A stretch of 64,000 nt of DNA, taken from assembly GCF_900108555.1 (NCBI RefSeq), contig NZ_FNWV01000004.1, positions 234,103-298,102 on the forward strand, given 5' to 3'. The stretch comes from Ruminococcus flavefaciens (GTDB lineage: Bacteria; Bacillota; Clostridia; Oscillospirales; Ruminococcaceae). The position numbers and the translations under genes are program-made. Each line of letters opens with the position of its first letter. Within the stretch, counting starts at the first letter, position 1. The notes under the pieces are model-generated. The model was not told the origin of the DNA, ran no database searches, and saw only the letters and a list, made by a program, of their open reading frames with translations. Of the stretch, positions 17,563 to 26,651 are shown piece after piece.

Positions 17563-18328
17563 GGTATTCGTCCTCCTTGATAAAAATATCTATACTCAGT
17601 GAAAAAGCGTTCATCAGCTTTGTGAGTCCGTAAGGAAGTCCCGCTATAGTCATCATCTGGGGCAGATATACCGCTATAAGCCTGAGAAGTACGCTTTTTC
17701 TTCCGCGCATGAAGCCTACGGAATATATGACGGTGCGGAATGCAGTCCGCTTTGGGTATCTCACCAGCAGAAACGGCACAGCCGCAAAGCTGAGCTTCAG
17801 AGATGCCCATATCAGCAGCGATACCAAAGTCAGAAATACGGCATTTATCGCAAGGAAAGCCTCTCTTGCGTAAAGCTTTCCGCTGAGGAGAGCATACGCC
17901 GATGTTCCGAAGAATACCGCAGGAACGAGCGTAAAAAGACCTATGGTCTTGGTCCAGAGCTTTGCCGATATGCTGCGCTTTAACGTGCATTTTCTCAGCA
18001 GTATCCGCGAGAACGGCTTGTGCCTGAGTTCGTTTTTCTCGGCAGTTATGCTGTAGAGCCGCATTGCCGCCGCATACATTAGGGGAGCGGTCGTCACCCA
18101 CCTGAGTAGAGCCGTAACTGCCGCCACTGCAAGCTGCAAAGGCTCATCGCCGCCGAACAGCTTTATGGGAGCATAGTCCCCGAAATACAGCATAAGGCTG
18201 TACACAGCCGCTTCCGATGAGCGAAAGAAAAGCTCTGCCCCCAGCGGAAGTATGCATATCATCATAGTCCTTGCCCGTCTGCCTGCAAGAAGTCCCTTTG
18301 AATAGCGGATAAGCTCTCTGACCTTCAT
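17459..18328 (-). CDS. Integral membrane protein, function unknown
   Basis: 289 residues with about five to six hydrophobic segments (about 20-45, 62-90, 120-150, 155-185, 205-230). The C-terminal tail of about 30 residues is basic and low in complexity (GKLPRRKKRCFKASADKA). That tail coincides with the region overlapping rluA and contains the rluA ribosome binding site. I recognise no family. It is probably the first gene of a minus-strand operon with rluA and luxS. Confidence 0.7.
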   Translation of the reverse strand: MKVRELIRYSKGLLAGRRARTMMICILPLGAELFFRSSEAAVYSLMLYFGDYAPIKLFGGDEPLQLAVAAVTALLRWVTTAPLMYAAAMRLYSITAEKNELRHKPFSRILLRKCTLKRSISAKLWTKTIGLFTLVPAVFFGTSAYALLSGKLYAREAFLAINAVFLTLVSLLIWASLKLSFAAVPFLLVRYPKRTAFRTVIYSVGFMRGRKSVLLRLIAVYLPQMMTIAGLPYGLTKLMNAFSLSIDIFIKEDEYLEANRADSGRGKTNNAGKLPRRKKRCFKASADKA

Positions 18329-18400
18329 ATCTGCGCCTCCGAAAAACAGTTTTGCAGATATTATTGCCTTATCAGACGATATTATTCATCTACATCTATT

Positions 18401-18694
18401 CGGGACGTCGAGACGCCGTCCCCTACACATCGTATCTTGTTGCCTGTATCGGTTGACGGGCGGCGAAACGCCGCCCATACTAAGCACTATACACTAACCA
18501 CTCGGGCTGTTGAGAACGCCACCCCTACTAAGTTCTTAGATCTTAGCTCTTAATCCTCGGGATTGACGGACTGCCAAAGGCAGCCCCTACACATAATACG
18601 TGTTACGCGGGCACAGGTCATGCGCCCCTACAATTCCGCATTTCGAATTAAATCCACCGCCCCTACTACTCACTACTTACTACTCACTTAGTTC
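18401..18694. repeat. Cluster of REP-like hairpins and stutter words
   Basis: The gap 18329-18694 is filled by hairpin repeats ending in CCCCTAC: 18401-18427, 18457-18480 (degenerate tail), 18503-18529, 18565-18591 and 18607-18632. Each has different but self-complementary arms. Between them are low-complexity words such as TTCTTAGATCTTAGCTCTTAA and ACTACTCACTACTTACTACTCACT (18664-18687). No coding region is evident. Confidence 0.75.
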
Positions 18695-19330
18695 TTAATC
18701 CTCGGCGTCCGGTATCTTGTCGTAAGGGCAATAGCCCAGTATCTCAAATGCCTGCGAATTGAGCCACATCTGCGCTGTAACTATTACATCGAAGCCGCCG
18801 CCTGCCTCAGCAGTTATCTGCGACGGCGGATACTTCGGTATACCGAAGCAGCTGAGCATATTCGAGATGATGCCGCCGTGAGTTATCATAGCGCAGTGGG
18901 TCAGACCTGTCTCCATCATATCGGTTATGACATAGTGCAGAGCCTTATAGGTACGGGCTGTAAGCTCCTCAAGGCTCTCCCCCTTAGGCGGACGGCTGTC
19001 CTTGCCGCCGCGAAGCCATTTATTGTAGTCCTCGCGCTTTGCGAGCTCGTCAATGGTCTTGTTCTCGAATTCTCCGAAATTCAGCTCTTTCAGGTCATCT
19101 ACCGTGCACAGCTCAGTATACGGGAACAATATCTCCGCAGTCTCTGTACAGCGTTTAAGCGGCGAAGAATAGACTCTGTGGACGGTTGGATAACAGAACT
19201 CGTCCATTTTTGCCGCAAGGTCGGCTGCACCCTTGGCTGAGAGCGGTATATCGGTATTTCCAATGTAAATACCTTTTTCGTTTGCTTCCGTCATTCCGTG
19301 ACGGATAATACTTATCCTGTAACCTTTCAT
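18695..19330 (-). CDS. Histidine phosphatase family protein
   Basis: 211 residues with the phosphoglycerate-mutase-like RHG motif (IIRHGMTEANEKG, catalytic His near residue 11), SPLKRCTETAEI, a glutamate-bearing ELNFGEFE segment, and the second histidine in MITHGGIIS. Substrate unknown: such proteins act on phosphosugars, nucleotides or cobalamin intermediates. I chose ATG 19330 because AAGGAG precedes it; a longer in-frame start at 19393 lacks a site and adds a non-family extension. Confidence 0.85.
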   Translation of the reverse strand: MKGYRISIIRHGMTEANEKGIYIGNTDIPLSAKGAADLAAKMDEFCYPTVHRVYSSPLKRCTETAEILFPYTELCTVDDLKELNFGEFENKTIDELAKREDYNKWLRGGKDSRPPKGESLEELTARTYKALHYVITDMMETGLTHCAMITHGGIISNMLSCFGIPKYPPSQITAEAGGGFDVIVTAQMWLNSQAFEILGYCPYDKIPDAED

Positions 19331-19476
19331 GGCGGTCTCCTTTATTTTTAGATTGTACAATAAAAAACATACAGGTAGGATAATTATGCACAAATTTACT
19401 GCCCGTTTTTTTAACTCTTAGTAAATTTCACGAAAAATGCAATAAATTTTCTACAATTCTTTCATACTTCTGCATC

Positions 19477-19505
19477 TTTACAAATTATACATTTTGTATT
19501 ATAAT
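19477..19505 (+). promoter_or_regulatory. Promoter of the XRE regulator
   Basis: -35 TTTACA at 19477-19482, 17-base spacer, -10 TATAAT at 19500-19505; AGGAGG site follows at about 19540-19546. Confidence 0.75.
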
Positions 19506-19552
19506 ATTAATAACAGCTTTTAGAGCGTGTATCAGATTTAGGAGGAATTTCA

Positions 19553-20269
19553 ATGAACTCAGATTTTGCGAGAATAATCACTTTACAGCGTAAGGAAAGA
19601 CATATAAGCCAGAAACAGGCTGCAACAGACCTTGGTATATCACAGGCTCTGCTCTCACACTACGAGAAAGGCATACGTGAATGCGGACTTAATTTCCTTG
19701 TAAAGATCGCTGATTATTACAATGTATCATGTGACTATCTTCTTGGAAGAACTCCCGAACCTGAGGGAAAGACTATCACTATCGAAGATATCCCCGATGA
19801 CGACGGAAACAACAGCATGAAGATGCCTTCACCCGAGATCATCAACTTCAACAGAAGGATCATCAACAACTCTATCAGTCTTCTTTTCAGCCTCGCTCAG
19901 AAGGCTAACAGCATAACGCTCATCAAGGAGGTTTCCTCCTATCTTATGCTCTCTGTCTACAAGCTTTTCCGTATCGTTTACAACGCTAACCCGCATAACG
20001 ACCAGAAGCTTTTCCGTATCCCCAAGGTCATCGCAAACGACAGTGCAAACGCAATAGTATCCATGAGCGAAGCTAATATCAAAGCCGCGTCCAGCGGTAT
20101 CGCCCTTGACGGCAACGACTGTGTAGACAATTTCGATACCCTTTATGTTACCACCGCAACTCTCCAGAAGGATTATGCCCAGTATTCGTCATCACTTCTC
20201 AACCTTATCAAACGAAGCGAAGAGAGTATCTCGCGTACCCGTGCGAAGTATCGAAGCGACATAAAGTGA
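19553..20269 (+). CDS. XRE-family transcriptional regulator
   Basis: 238 residues. The N-terminal Cro/C1-type helix-turn-helix (residues 8-65) has KQAATDLGISQALLSHYEKG and ends in the common DYLLGRT. The remainder (about 80-238) is an unrecognised, mostly helical domain with INFNRRIINNSI and an Arg-rich end (SISRTRAKYRSD). No phage or toxin partner is adjacent, so the target is unknown. The gene has its own promoter and a good AGGAGG site. Confidence 0.85.
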   Translation: MNSDFARIITLQRKERHISQKQAATDLGISQALLSHYEKGIRECGLNFLVKIADYYNVSCDYLLGRTPEPEGKTITIEDIPDDDGNNSMKMPSPEIINFNRRIINNSISLLFSLAQKANSITLIKEVSSYLMLSVYKLFRIVYNANPHNDQKLFRIPKVIANDSANAIVSMSEANIKAASSGIALDGNDCVDNFDTLYVTTATLQKDYAQYSSSLLNLIKRSEESISRTRAKYRSDIK

Positions 20270-20331
20270 TCGTACATTTCATTATACCATTTTTTCGCGT
20301 CAAAGAAAAGCCTTTTTATAAAAATTAGTCG

Positions 20332-20510
20332 CAGCTAACTCTAAAGCTGTCCGTATGGGAGATATGTGCTGATATCGGAGCACGTTTTGACATATGTTCA
20401 GCGTATCCTGTGTGGCAGTCCATTTATTACACAATATAGGCAAAAACGCCTATCAGCAGACAATATCTGCTCTGTTATCCGTTATTATGGCAATTTTATA
20501 ACGGATTTTT
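20332..20510 (+). ncRNA. Candidate structured RNA or long 3' leader between XRE gene and T-box
   Basis: Successive short hairpins: 20332-20336/20345-20349, 20366-20370/20379-20383, 20436-20441/20448-20453 and 20455-20460/20466-20471. Then comes a terminator with a 9-bp stem (20477-20485 with 20498-20506) and T-run to 20510. It lies outside any gene. Upstream only a weak -10-like TATAAA at 20317-20322 is seen, without a good -35, so it could be a 3' UTR of the XRE gene rather than a separate RNA. Confidence 0.4.
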
Positions 20511-20520
20511 CAGAGTATCC

Positions 20521-20549
20521 TTGACATAAGCTTTTAGCTGTGATATAAT
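20521..20549 (+). promoter_or_regulatory. Consensus promoter of the trpB T-box transcript
   Basis: -35 TTGACA at 20521-20526, 17-base spacer, extended TGA and -10 TATAAT at 20544-20549. A perfect match to consensus. Confidence 0.9.
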
Positions 20550-20559
20550 TCTATTTAGT

Positions 20560-20841
20560 GTTATAAACCTATGAAGAAGAGGAGTAGTTCTGTAAGAACT
20601 TTTCAGAGAGCCTGCGGCAGCTGAAAGCAGGTAAGGGATACAGAGTGAATGGACTTCCGAGGGCAAGCTGAAAGTACAGTATTTGCTGTACCGCGTAGGT
20701 AAGACGCAGAGGAGCTGCGTTAACAAAACCAGCGTATCATGTACGTGCTGAGTGGACGTTTATCGTCAAGCAGGGTGGCACCGCAGAAGAATTACCGCTT
20801 CTGTCCCCGCATTATTCAAATGCGGAGACAGAAGCTTTTTT
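20560..20841 (+). promoter_or_regulatory. Tryptophan T-box riboswitch with terminator
   Basis: The conserved T-box AGGGTGGCACCGC is at 20772-20784. Stem I contains the AGAGAGCC-type distal element near 20606-20613 and a specifier-loop TGG codon at 20650-20652 (GAATGGAC). The 3' terminator is GCTTCTGTC (20797-20805) with GACAGAAGC (20827-20835), plus an inner CCGCAT/ATGCGG stem and T's to 20841. By known T-box logic, uncharged tRNA-Trp stabilises the antiterminator and turns on trpB. The specifier reading fits the gene downstream. Confidence 0.93.
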
Positions 20842-20897
20842 GTATTTCAGTCTCTGCATAGTACGTCAAATCTGAAAAAACGAAAAGGAGAATTGCT

Positions 20898-22280
20898 ATG
20901 TCAATGTCAGATGAGAAGATCCCTTACAAAATTTATCTTGAGGAAAACGAGCTTCCAAAGCAGTGGTACAACGTACGCGCTGATATGAAGAAGAAGCCTG
21001 CTCCGCTCCTCAACCCGGGTACAGGCAAGCCTTGTACAGCTGAGGAACTCAGCCACGTATTCTGTGACGAGCTTGTAAAGCAGGAGCTCGATGAGACTAC
21101 ACCTTATATCGACATTCCACAGGAGATACAGGACTTCTACAGAATGTTCCGTCCATCTCCTCTCGTAAGAGCTTACTTCCTCGAAAAGAAGCTCGGCACA
21201 CCTGCTAAGATCTACTACAAGTTCGAGGGCAACAACACCAGCGGAAGCCACAAGCTCAACTCCGCTATCGCTCAGGCTTACTACGCTAAGAAGCAGGGTC
21301 TCAAGGGCGTAACTACAGAAACAGGTGCAGGTCAGTGGGGTACAGCTCTTTCAATGGCTTGCTCATACTTCAACCTTGACTGTAACGTATACATGGTAAA
21401 GGTAAGCTACGAGCAGAAGCCTTTCCGCCGCGAGGTTATGCGTACCTACGGTGCAAATGTAACTCCTTCACCTTCAAATACTACAGAGGTAGGAAGAAAG
21501 ATACTCGAAGAATTCCCGGGCACTAACGGAAGCCTCGGCTGCGCTATCTCAGAGGCTGTTGAAGCTGCTACATCAAAGGAAGGCTACCGCTACGTTCTCG
21601 GAAGCGTTCTTGCACAGGTACTCCTCCACCAGTCTATCATCGGTCTTGAAGCAAAGGCTGCTATGAAAAAGTACAACATCAAGCCTGATATCATCATCGG
21701 CTGTGCAGGCGGCGGTTCAAACCTGGGCGGACTTATCTCACCTTTCATGGGCGAAAAGCTCCGCGGCGAAGCTGATTACCGCTTCATCGCAGTAGAGCCT
21801 GCATCATGCCCGAGCCTTACAAGAGGTTCTTACGCTTACGACTTCTGCGATACAGGTAAGGTTTGCCCACTCCAGAAGATGTATACTCTCGGCAGCGGCT
21901 TCATGCCTTCACCTAACCACGCAGGCGGACTCCGTTACCACGGTATGAGCTCTATACTCTCTGAGCTTTACGATCAGGGTCTCATGGAAGCTACATCTGT
22001 TGAGCAGACAGCTGTATTCGAGGCTGCTGAGATGTTCGCAAGAGTTGAGGGTATCCTCCCTGCTCCTGAGAGCAGCCACGCTATCCGCGCTGCTATCGAC
22101 GAAGCACTCAAGTGCAAGGAGACAGGCGAAGAAAAGACTATCCTCTTTGGTCTTACAGGTACAGGCTACTTTGATATGTACGCTTACGGTGCATTCAATG
22201 ACGGTACTATGAGCGACTATATCCCGACAGACGAGGAAATTGCAAAGTCACTTGCAAATCTTCCTAAGATCGAGGGCTGA
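20898..22280 (+). CDS. trpB: Tryptophan synthase beta-like protein (TrpB2 type)
   Basis: 460 residues, longer than the 395-residue TrpB1. It has an N-terminal extension (YNVRADM) and RPSPLVRA typical of the stand-alone TrpB2 group. PLP lysine is K119 in GSHKLNSA; the phosphate-binding GCAGGGSNLGG is present. It makes tryptophan from serine and indole. No trpA or other trp gene is near, so indole salvage or a separately encoded TrpA is implied. ATG 20898 has AAAGGAG upstream. Codon use is strongly biased toward GCT, AAG, TAC and GGT, suggesting high expression. Confidence 0.93.
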   Translation: MSMSDEKIPYKIYLEENELPKQWYNVRADMKKKPAPLLNPGTGKPCTAEELSHVFCDELVKQELDETTPYIDIPQEIQDFYRMFRPSPLVRAYFLEKKLGTPAKIYYKFEGNNTSGSHKLNSAIAQAYYAKKQGLKGVTTETGAGQWGTALSMACSYFNLDCNVYMVKVSYEQKPFRREVMRTYGANVTPSPSNTTEVGRKILEEFPGTNGSLGCAISEAVEAATSKEGYRYVLGSVLAQVLLHQSIIGLEAKAAMKKYNIKPDIIIGCAGGGSNLGGLISPFMGEKLRGEADYRFIAVEPASCPSLTRGSYAYDFCDTGKVCPLQKMYTLGSGFMPSPNHAGGLRYHGMSSILSELYDQGLMEATSVEQTAVFEAAEMFARVEGILPAPESSHAIRAAIDEALKCKETGEEKTILFGLTGTGYFDMYAYGAFNDGTMSDYIPTDEEIAKSLANLPKIEG

Positions 22281-22285
22281 TAATA

Positions 22286-22313
22286 AAAAGGACTGCTTCG
22301 GCAGTCCTTTTTT
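22286..22313 (+). terminator. Terminator after trpB
   Basis: 11-bp stem AAAAGGACTGC (22286-22296) with 22301-22311, TTCG tetraloop, T-run to 22313. Confidence 0.92.
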
Positions 22314-22351
22314 AATGCGTAATGCATAATTCGTAATACGTAATTAATAGT

Positions 22352-22464
22352 ACCGTAAGCGATGTACGATCAACGATTTTGTTAAGAGTGAGCGAGTTTA
22401 CGAGCAACAACGTAGTTATGGGGCGCAGGCTCTGCGCTGTAGGGGCTGCCTTTGGCAGTCCGCC
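22352..22464. repeat. Dispersed 90-bp repeat (inverted copy) plus REP-like hairpin
   Basis: 22352-22418 is the reverse complement of the repeat at 51655-51745 and 58465-58555 (shared GTAAGCGATGTACGA and GAGTTTACGAG). 22438-22464 is a REP-like hairpin starting TGTAGGGG with arms GGGGCTGCC/GGCAGTCC. Just upstream, 22315-22350 is a stutter of TAATGCGTAATGCATAATTC words. Confidence 0.7.
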
Positions 22465-22523
22465 AGTAAGCAGAGAACTGAGGGAGTCACCCTCGGCGTT
22501 CCTACCTTACGGTGTAAACTTTT

Positions 22524-22913
22524 TTATTCGTTATCGTCATCTTTTCCGAAGTAAAGCTCGGTCATCTGATCCATACCGAATTTTTTTGTAAAGTTCTCGA
22601 AATCATCTCTCAAATTGCCGAAGCTGTAGCCGCTTTTGATGAAGTATTCCTCGTCCATATCGCTGAGCTGAGCGTAGAATTCAAGACCTATCATCATATT
22701 TTCCTTTGTGTTGTTGTCGGTGAGCCTGTCAAGCTCCAGGACAGCTTCTTTCGGTTCGCCGTTTTTCACCTGCGTTACAAGTGAGTAGACCTTCTGCCTC
22801 TCGGCCTCCTGCAGCATATAGAACGATTTCCTGTCATTTACTCCGAACATTATTTTTGCTATTATAGCGGTCATTTCCTTTATCTGCCGCATGATATAGT
22901 CCTGTTCAAACAT
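22524..22913 (-). CDS. DUF6483-like protein
   Basis: 129 residues, soluble, mostly helical. It starts MFEQDYIMRQIKEM, resembling a clostridial family of unknown function annotated DUF6483. AGGAGG-type site (fwd 22919-22926) upstream. The C-terminus is acidic (FGKDDDNE). No operon partner is apparent; it is separated from dnaJ by a 299-bp palindromic element. The family assignment is from memory of the N-terminal pattern and is moderate. Confidence 0.6.
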   Translation of the reverse strand: MFEQDYIMRQIKEMTAIIAKIMFGVNDRKSFYMLQEAERQKVYSLVTQVKNGEPKEAVLELDRLTDNNTKENMMIGLEFYAQLSDMDEEYFIKSGYSFGNLRDDFENFTKKFGMDQMTELYFGKDDDNE

Positions 22914-22938
22914 AAGGCAGCCTCCTTTCGGTATAAAA

Positions 22939-23237
22939 ACAGACCTGCTGTTTAAATGTGCTGCACATACAGAAGTTTTATAACTATTATTGAGGAAGCC
23001 CTTTTGAAAAAGTTTTTTCTCAAACTTCTTTCATGACCGTTATTTCATTTTTTCTATAATAAAGCCCACAAGCAGATATGCCCTTTTGTATTTGCTTCAA
23101 ATGGGCTTTATTATAGAAAAAATCAGCTAAAAGTCTTTGGAAAGGGGTTCGGGGAAGAACCTTTCCTCAGAAAGGTTTTCCCCGAGTAATAACTATAACT
23201 TTCTTTATGCGTACCATATATAGCACAACAGGTCTGT
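22939..23237. repeat. 299-bp nested palindromic element (MITE-like)
   Basis: The whole interval is an imperfect inverted repeat. Ends are ACAGACCTG (22939-22947) and CAGGTCTGT (23229-23237). Flanking arms share TATAACTATTATT-like and AAAGGTT/GGAAG-type words. The core is a perfect 22-bp stem (23047-23068 with 23102-23123) around a 33-base loop that itself contains AAGCA/TGCTT. It has no coding content and lies between dnaJ and the DUF6483 gene, accounting for nearly all of 22914-23245. Confidence 0.7.
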
Positions 23238-23245
23238 ATTGTTTA

Positions 23246-24394
23246 TCAGAAATCAAGTTTTGAGCGGAGCTTATCAAAGAAGCTCTGACGCTTTGCATAG
23301 TTCTTTTCTGTCATTGAATTCTCAAACTCTTTCAGCAGGTCTTTCTGCTTCTTGGTGAGATTCTTCGGAACTTCAACATATATCTTTACGTACTGGTTTC
23401 CGCGCTCTGTACGGTGGAGACGTGTAACGCCCTTGCCTTTAAGTCGGAATACAGTGCCTGTCTGAGTTCCCTCGCTGATATTGTATTTTACATCGCCGTC
23501 AATAGTTGGTACGGTTATTTCAGCACCGAGAACGGCTTCTGTATAAGTAACAGGGATATCGCAGTATATGTCGTAGCCCTCACGCTTGAAGATAGGGTGT
23601 GACTTTACGTTGATGCCAACGAGAAGATCACCGTTAGGACCTCCGTTGATACCGCAGTCGCCCTGTCCGCTTACGCGCAGTGTCTGTCCGTCGTCGATAC
23701 CTGCGGGTACATCAACAGTAACTGTTTTCTGCACTCTTACTCTGCCCACGCCGCGGCACTTTGAACATGGATTTTTGATTATCTTGCCCTTTCCGCCACA
23801 GTGAGGACATGGCTTTGTAGATGATATAGCACCGAAGGGAGTACGCTGAGTTGCCTTGATAGAGCCTCTGCCCTGACAGTCGGGACAGATATCGGGTGTT
23901 GAACCTGCTTCTGCACCTGTGCCCTTACAGTTATCACATACAGACATACGATTTATTTTCAGGTCTATCTTCTTGCCTGAGCAGGCTTCCATAAAGCTTA
24001 TGGAAACAGCTTCCTGTATATCCGCACCACGTCTCGGAGCATTGACGTTTGAACGCTTTGTACCGCCGCCGAAACCAAAACCGCCGAAGATACTTCCGAG
24101 GATATCGTCCATATCGGCAAATCCGCCGAAGCCGTCCATACCGCCTGCACCGCCACCGTAGCTCGGATCAACGCCTGCGTGACCAAACTGGTCATAGCGA
24201 GCACGTTTTTCAGGATCTGAAAGCACCTCGTTAGCTTCGTTTATCTCCTGGAACTTCTCAACGTAGGAAGGATCGTCGGGGTGAAGGTCGGGGTGGTTTT
24301 CTCTTGCCTTTTTACGGAAGGCTTTTTTTATCTCGTCCTCAGAAGCACCCTTCTGGATACCGAGGACTTCATAATAATCTCTTTTTTCAGCCAT
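23246..24394 (-). CDS. dnaJ: Chaperone protein DnaJ
   Basis: 382 residues in classic type I order: J domain with HPD (about 32-34), a Gly/Phe-rich linker (about 75-115), four CxxCxGxG zinc motifs (CDNCKGTG, CPDCQGRG, CPHCGGKG, CSKCRGVG) and a C-terminal substrate-binding region. It stimulates DnaK ATP hydrolysis and delivers unfolded clients. I chose ATG 24394 because GGAG lies about 7 bases upstream; the in-frame ATG at 24406 includes that site. Last gene of hrcA-grpE-dnaK-dnaJ. Confidence 0.96.
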   Translation of the reverse strand: MAEKRDYYEVLGIQKGASEDEIKKAFRKKARENHPDLHPDDPSYVEKFQEINEANEVLSDPEKRARYDQFGHAGVDPSYGGGAGGMDGFGGFADMDDILGSIFGGFGFGGGTKRSNVNAPRRGADIQEAVSISFMEACSGKKIDLKINRMSVCDNCKGTGAEAGSTPDICPDCQGRGSIKATQRTPFGAISSTKPCPHCGGKGKIIKNPCSKCRGVGRVRVQKTVTVDVPAGIDDGQTLRVSGQGDCGINGGPNGDLLVGINVKSHPIFKREGYDIYCDIPVTYTEAVLGAEITVPTIDGDVKYNISEGTQTGTVFRLKGKGVTRLHRTERGNQYVKIYVEVPKNLTKKQKDLLKEFENSMTEKNYAKRQSFFDKLRSKLDF

Positions 24395-24432
24395 AGATAA
24401 CTCCATTCTTCCGTTATACAGCGGAAAGATTT

Positions 24433-24513
24433 TGTAGGGGACGGCGTCCTCGACGTCCCGCTTGAAAAACTATAGAATACAAAAACGGGCTGTCGGGGAC
24501 GCCAGCCCCTACA
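24433..24513. repeat. Head-to-head pair of REP-like hairpins between dnaK and dnaJ
   Basis: 24433-24460 begins TGTAGGGG with arms GGGACGGCG/CGACGTCCC. 24486-24513 ends CCCCTACA with arms GGGCTG/CAGCCC. The two face each other, so the whole 81 bases can also fold as one larger structure. It sits inside the heat-shock operon. A small GGCGG/CCGCC stem (24564-24585) with T's on the plus strand lies nearby. Confidence 0.75.
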
Positions 24514-24610
24514 AAAGTTAACAGTAAACACTAATTTTTTACTGCGCCTGTAAATACACCTATAGGGCGGAGTTTAAGCCGCCCTTTTTATGGTGTTATA
24601 TTTCAGTTCA

Positions 24611-26479
24611 TCAAACCTCTGTGAAGTCAGCGTCAACTACGCCGTCATCATTTCCGCCCTGAGCACCTGCACCTGCTGCACCGCCCATGTTAGCGAACTG
24701 TGAAGGATCTATGCCCTGTGCGCCTGCTGCACCGTTAGGAGCTGCCTGCTGGTAAACCTTTGCAGAAAGATCATAGAATGCCTTCTGGAGATCTTCCTTG
24801 AGAGTCTTTATCTCAGAATCGTTGTTTGCTTCGATAGCAGACTTGAGAGCTGTACACTTTGCTTCGATATTAGCCTTTTCGTCAGCTGATACCTTATCGC
24901 CGAAGTCTGTGAGAGCCTTCTCGCACTGGAATACAAGGTTCTCTGCCTCGTTCTTGTTGTCAACAGCTTCACGGCGCTTCTTGTCCTCAGCAGCATACTG
25001 CTCAGCTTCCTTAACAGCCCTGTCGATGTCGTCCTTGGACATATTTGTTGAAGAAGTGATAGTGATGTTCTGCTCCTTGCCTGTACCGAGGTCCTTAGCG
25101 GATACGTGAACGATACCGTTCTGGTCGATATCGAATGTTACTTCGATCTGTGGGATTCCTCTTGGTGCAGGAGCGATACCGTCGAGACGGAAAGTACCGA
25201 GCTGCTTGTTATCTCTTGCGAATTCACGCTCACCCTGGAGTACGTTGATATCAACAGCAGGCTGATTGTCTGCATATGTTGAGAATACCTGTGACTTCTT
25301 TGTAGGGATAGTTGTATTTCTTTCGATCATTTTTGTGCAAACGCCGCCTGCTGTCTCGATACCGAGTGAAAGTGGTGTAACATCAAGAAGAAGGAGACCG
25401 TTCTTAACGTCGCCGCCGAGAACGCCGCCCTGATATGCTGCACCGAGTGCAACACACTCGTCAGGGTTGATGCCCTTGAATGGCTCCTTGCCGATGAGCT
25501 TCTTAACAGCTTCCTGTACAGCAGGTATTCTTGAAGAACCGCCGACCATGAGGACCTTGTTGATCTCTGAGATCTGGAGTCCGCTGTCGCTGAGAGCCTG
25601 TCTTACAGGTCCCATTGTAGCCTCAACGAGGTCAGCTGTGAGCTCGTTGAACTTAGCCTGTGTAAGTGTAAGGTCAAGGTGCTTAGGAGTACCCGAAGCA
25701 TCAACAGTGATGAACGGGATATTGATATTTGATGTTGTTGTAGATGAAAGCTCGATCTTTGACTTTTCAGCTGCGTCCTTGAGTCTCTGTGCAGCCATTT
25801 TGTCAGCTGAGAGGTCTATGCCCTCTGTCTTTTTGAACTCTTCAACGATCCAGTTGATGATACGCTGATCGAAGTCGTCACCGCCGAGACGGTTGTTACC
25901 TGCTGTAGCAAGTACCTGCTGCACATCTTCGCCCATTTCGATGATAGATACATCGAATGTACCGCCGCCGAGGTCGTAAACCATTACGGTCTGCTCCTCT
26001 TCCTTGTCGATACCGTATGAAAGAGCAGCTGCTGTAGGCTCGTTGATGATACGCTTAACAGTAAGACCTGCGATCTGACCTGCGTCCTTTGTAGCCTGTC
26101 TCTGTGAGTCTGTGAAGTAAGCAGGAACTGTGATAACAGCCTCTGTTACAGGCTCGCCCAGGTAAGCCTCTGCGTCAGCCTTGAGCTTCTGGAGTATCAT
26201 TGCTGAGATCTCCTGAGGTGTGTAGTTCTTGCCGTCTATAGCTACCTTATAATCAGAACCCATGTGTCTCTTTATAGAAGAAACTGTTCTGTCGTGGTTT
26301 GTGATTGCCTGTCTCTTAGCCACCTGACCTACGAGACGCTCGCCGTTGTTTGTGAAAGCAACGACTGAAGGAGTTGTTCTTGCACCCTCACTGTTGGGGA
26401 TTACGACTGCGTTGCCGCCTTCCATAACAGCTACGCAAGAGTTAGTTGTACCAAGGTCGATACCAATTATCTTTGACAT
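24611..26479 (-). CDS. dnaK: Chaperone protein DnaK (Hsp70)
   Basis: 622 residues. N-terminal ATPase with [27 protein letters not shown] and [11 protein letters not shown]; a substrate-binding domain from about 380; the C-terminal lid; and a Gly/Ala-rich tail ending [11 protein letters not shown], close to the usual terminal DVVDADF motif. ATP-driven folding chaperone working with DnaJ and GrpE. Strong TTAGGAGGAAT site upstream. The intergenic region before it holds a stutter inverted repeat. Confidence 0.98.
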   Translation of the reverse strand: MSKIIGIDLGTTNSCVAVMEGGNAVVIPNSEGARTTPSVVAFTNNGERLVGQVAKRQAITNHDRTVSSIKRHMGSDYKVAIDGKNYTPQEISAMILQKLKADAEAYLGEPVTEAVITVPAYFTDSQRQATKDAGQIAGLTVKRIINEPTAAALSYGIDKEEEQTVMVYDLGGGTFDVSIIEMGEDVQQVLATAGNNRLGGDDFDQRIINWIVEEFKKTEGIDLSADKMAAQRLKDAAEKSKIELSSTTTSNINIPFITVDASGTPKHLDLTLTQAKFNELTADLVEATMGPVRQALSDSGLQISEINKVLMVGGSSRIPAVQEAVKKLIGKEPFKGINPDECVALGAAYQGGVLGGDVKNGLLLLDVTPLSLGIETAGGVCTKMIERNTTIPTKKSQVFSTYADNQPAVDINVLQGEREFARDNKQLGTFRLDGIAPAPRGIPQIEVTFDIDQNGIVHVSAKDLGTGKEQNITITSSTNMSKDDIDRAVKEAEQYAAEDKKRREAVDNKNEAENLVFQCEKALTDFGDKVSADEKANIEAKCTALKSAIEANNDSEIKTLKEDLQKAFYDLSAKVYQQAAPNGAAGAQGIDPSQFANMGGAAGAGAQGGNDDGVVDADFTEV

Positions 26480-26501
26480 AATATATTCCTCCTAATTTTA
26501 A

Positions 26502-26651
26502 ATCATAATTCGTAATTCTGAATGCAGAATTCGGAATTATGGTATCGCCTGACGGCGATGAATTTAAAAATGTATAATTATTATTTTTTCAGATACATCC
26601 GCGTAAGCGGACACATTCAATTCAGAATTCAGAATTCCGAACTCCGAATTG
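26502..26651. repeat. Stutter inverted repeat between grpE and dnaK (GAATTC family)
   Basis: Left arm 26507-26538 is made of AATTCGTAATTCTGAATGC-like words. Right arm 26617-26651 is made of complementary AATTCAGAATTCCGAACTC-like words. Inside are two further small palindromes (CGCCTGACGGCG at about 26546-26557; CCGCGTAAGCGG at about 26599-26610). It has the same architecture as the GAGAGTTGA elements but different words. Confidence 0.7.

Noticed and set aside
18401..18694. CRISPR-like array in the repeat-rich gap
   Set aside because: Repeats differ in sequence and spacing, are individually self-complementary and have no constant-length spacers; no cas genes are in the window.
24564..24590. 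Terminator for dnaK
   Set aside because: The GGCGG/CCGCC stem has its T-run on the plus strand, the wrong side for minus-strand dnaK, so it was not listed as that gene's terminator.
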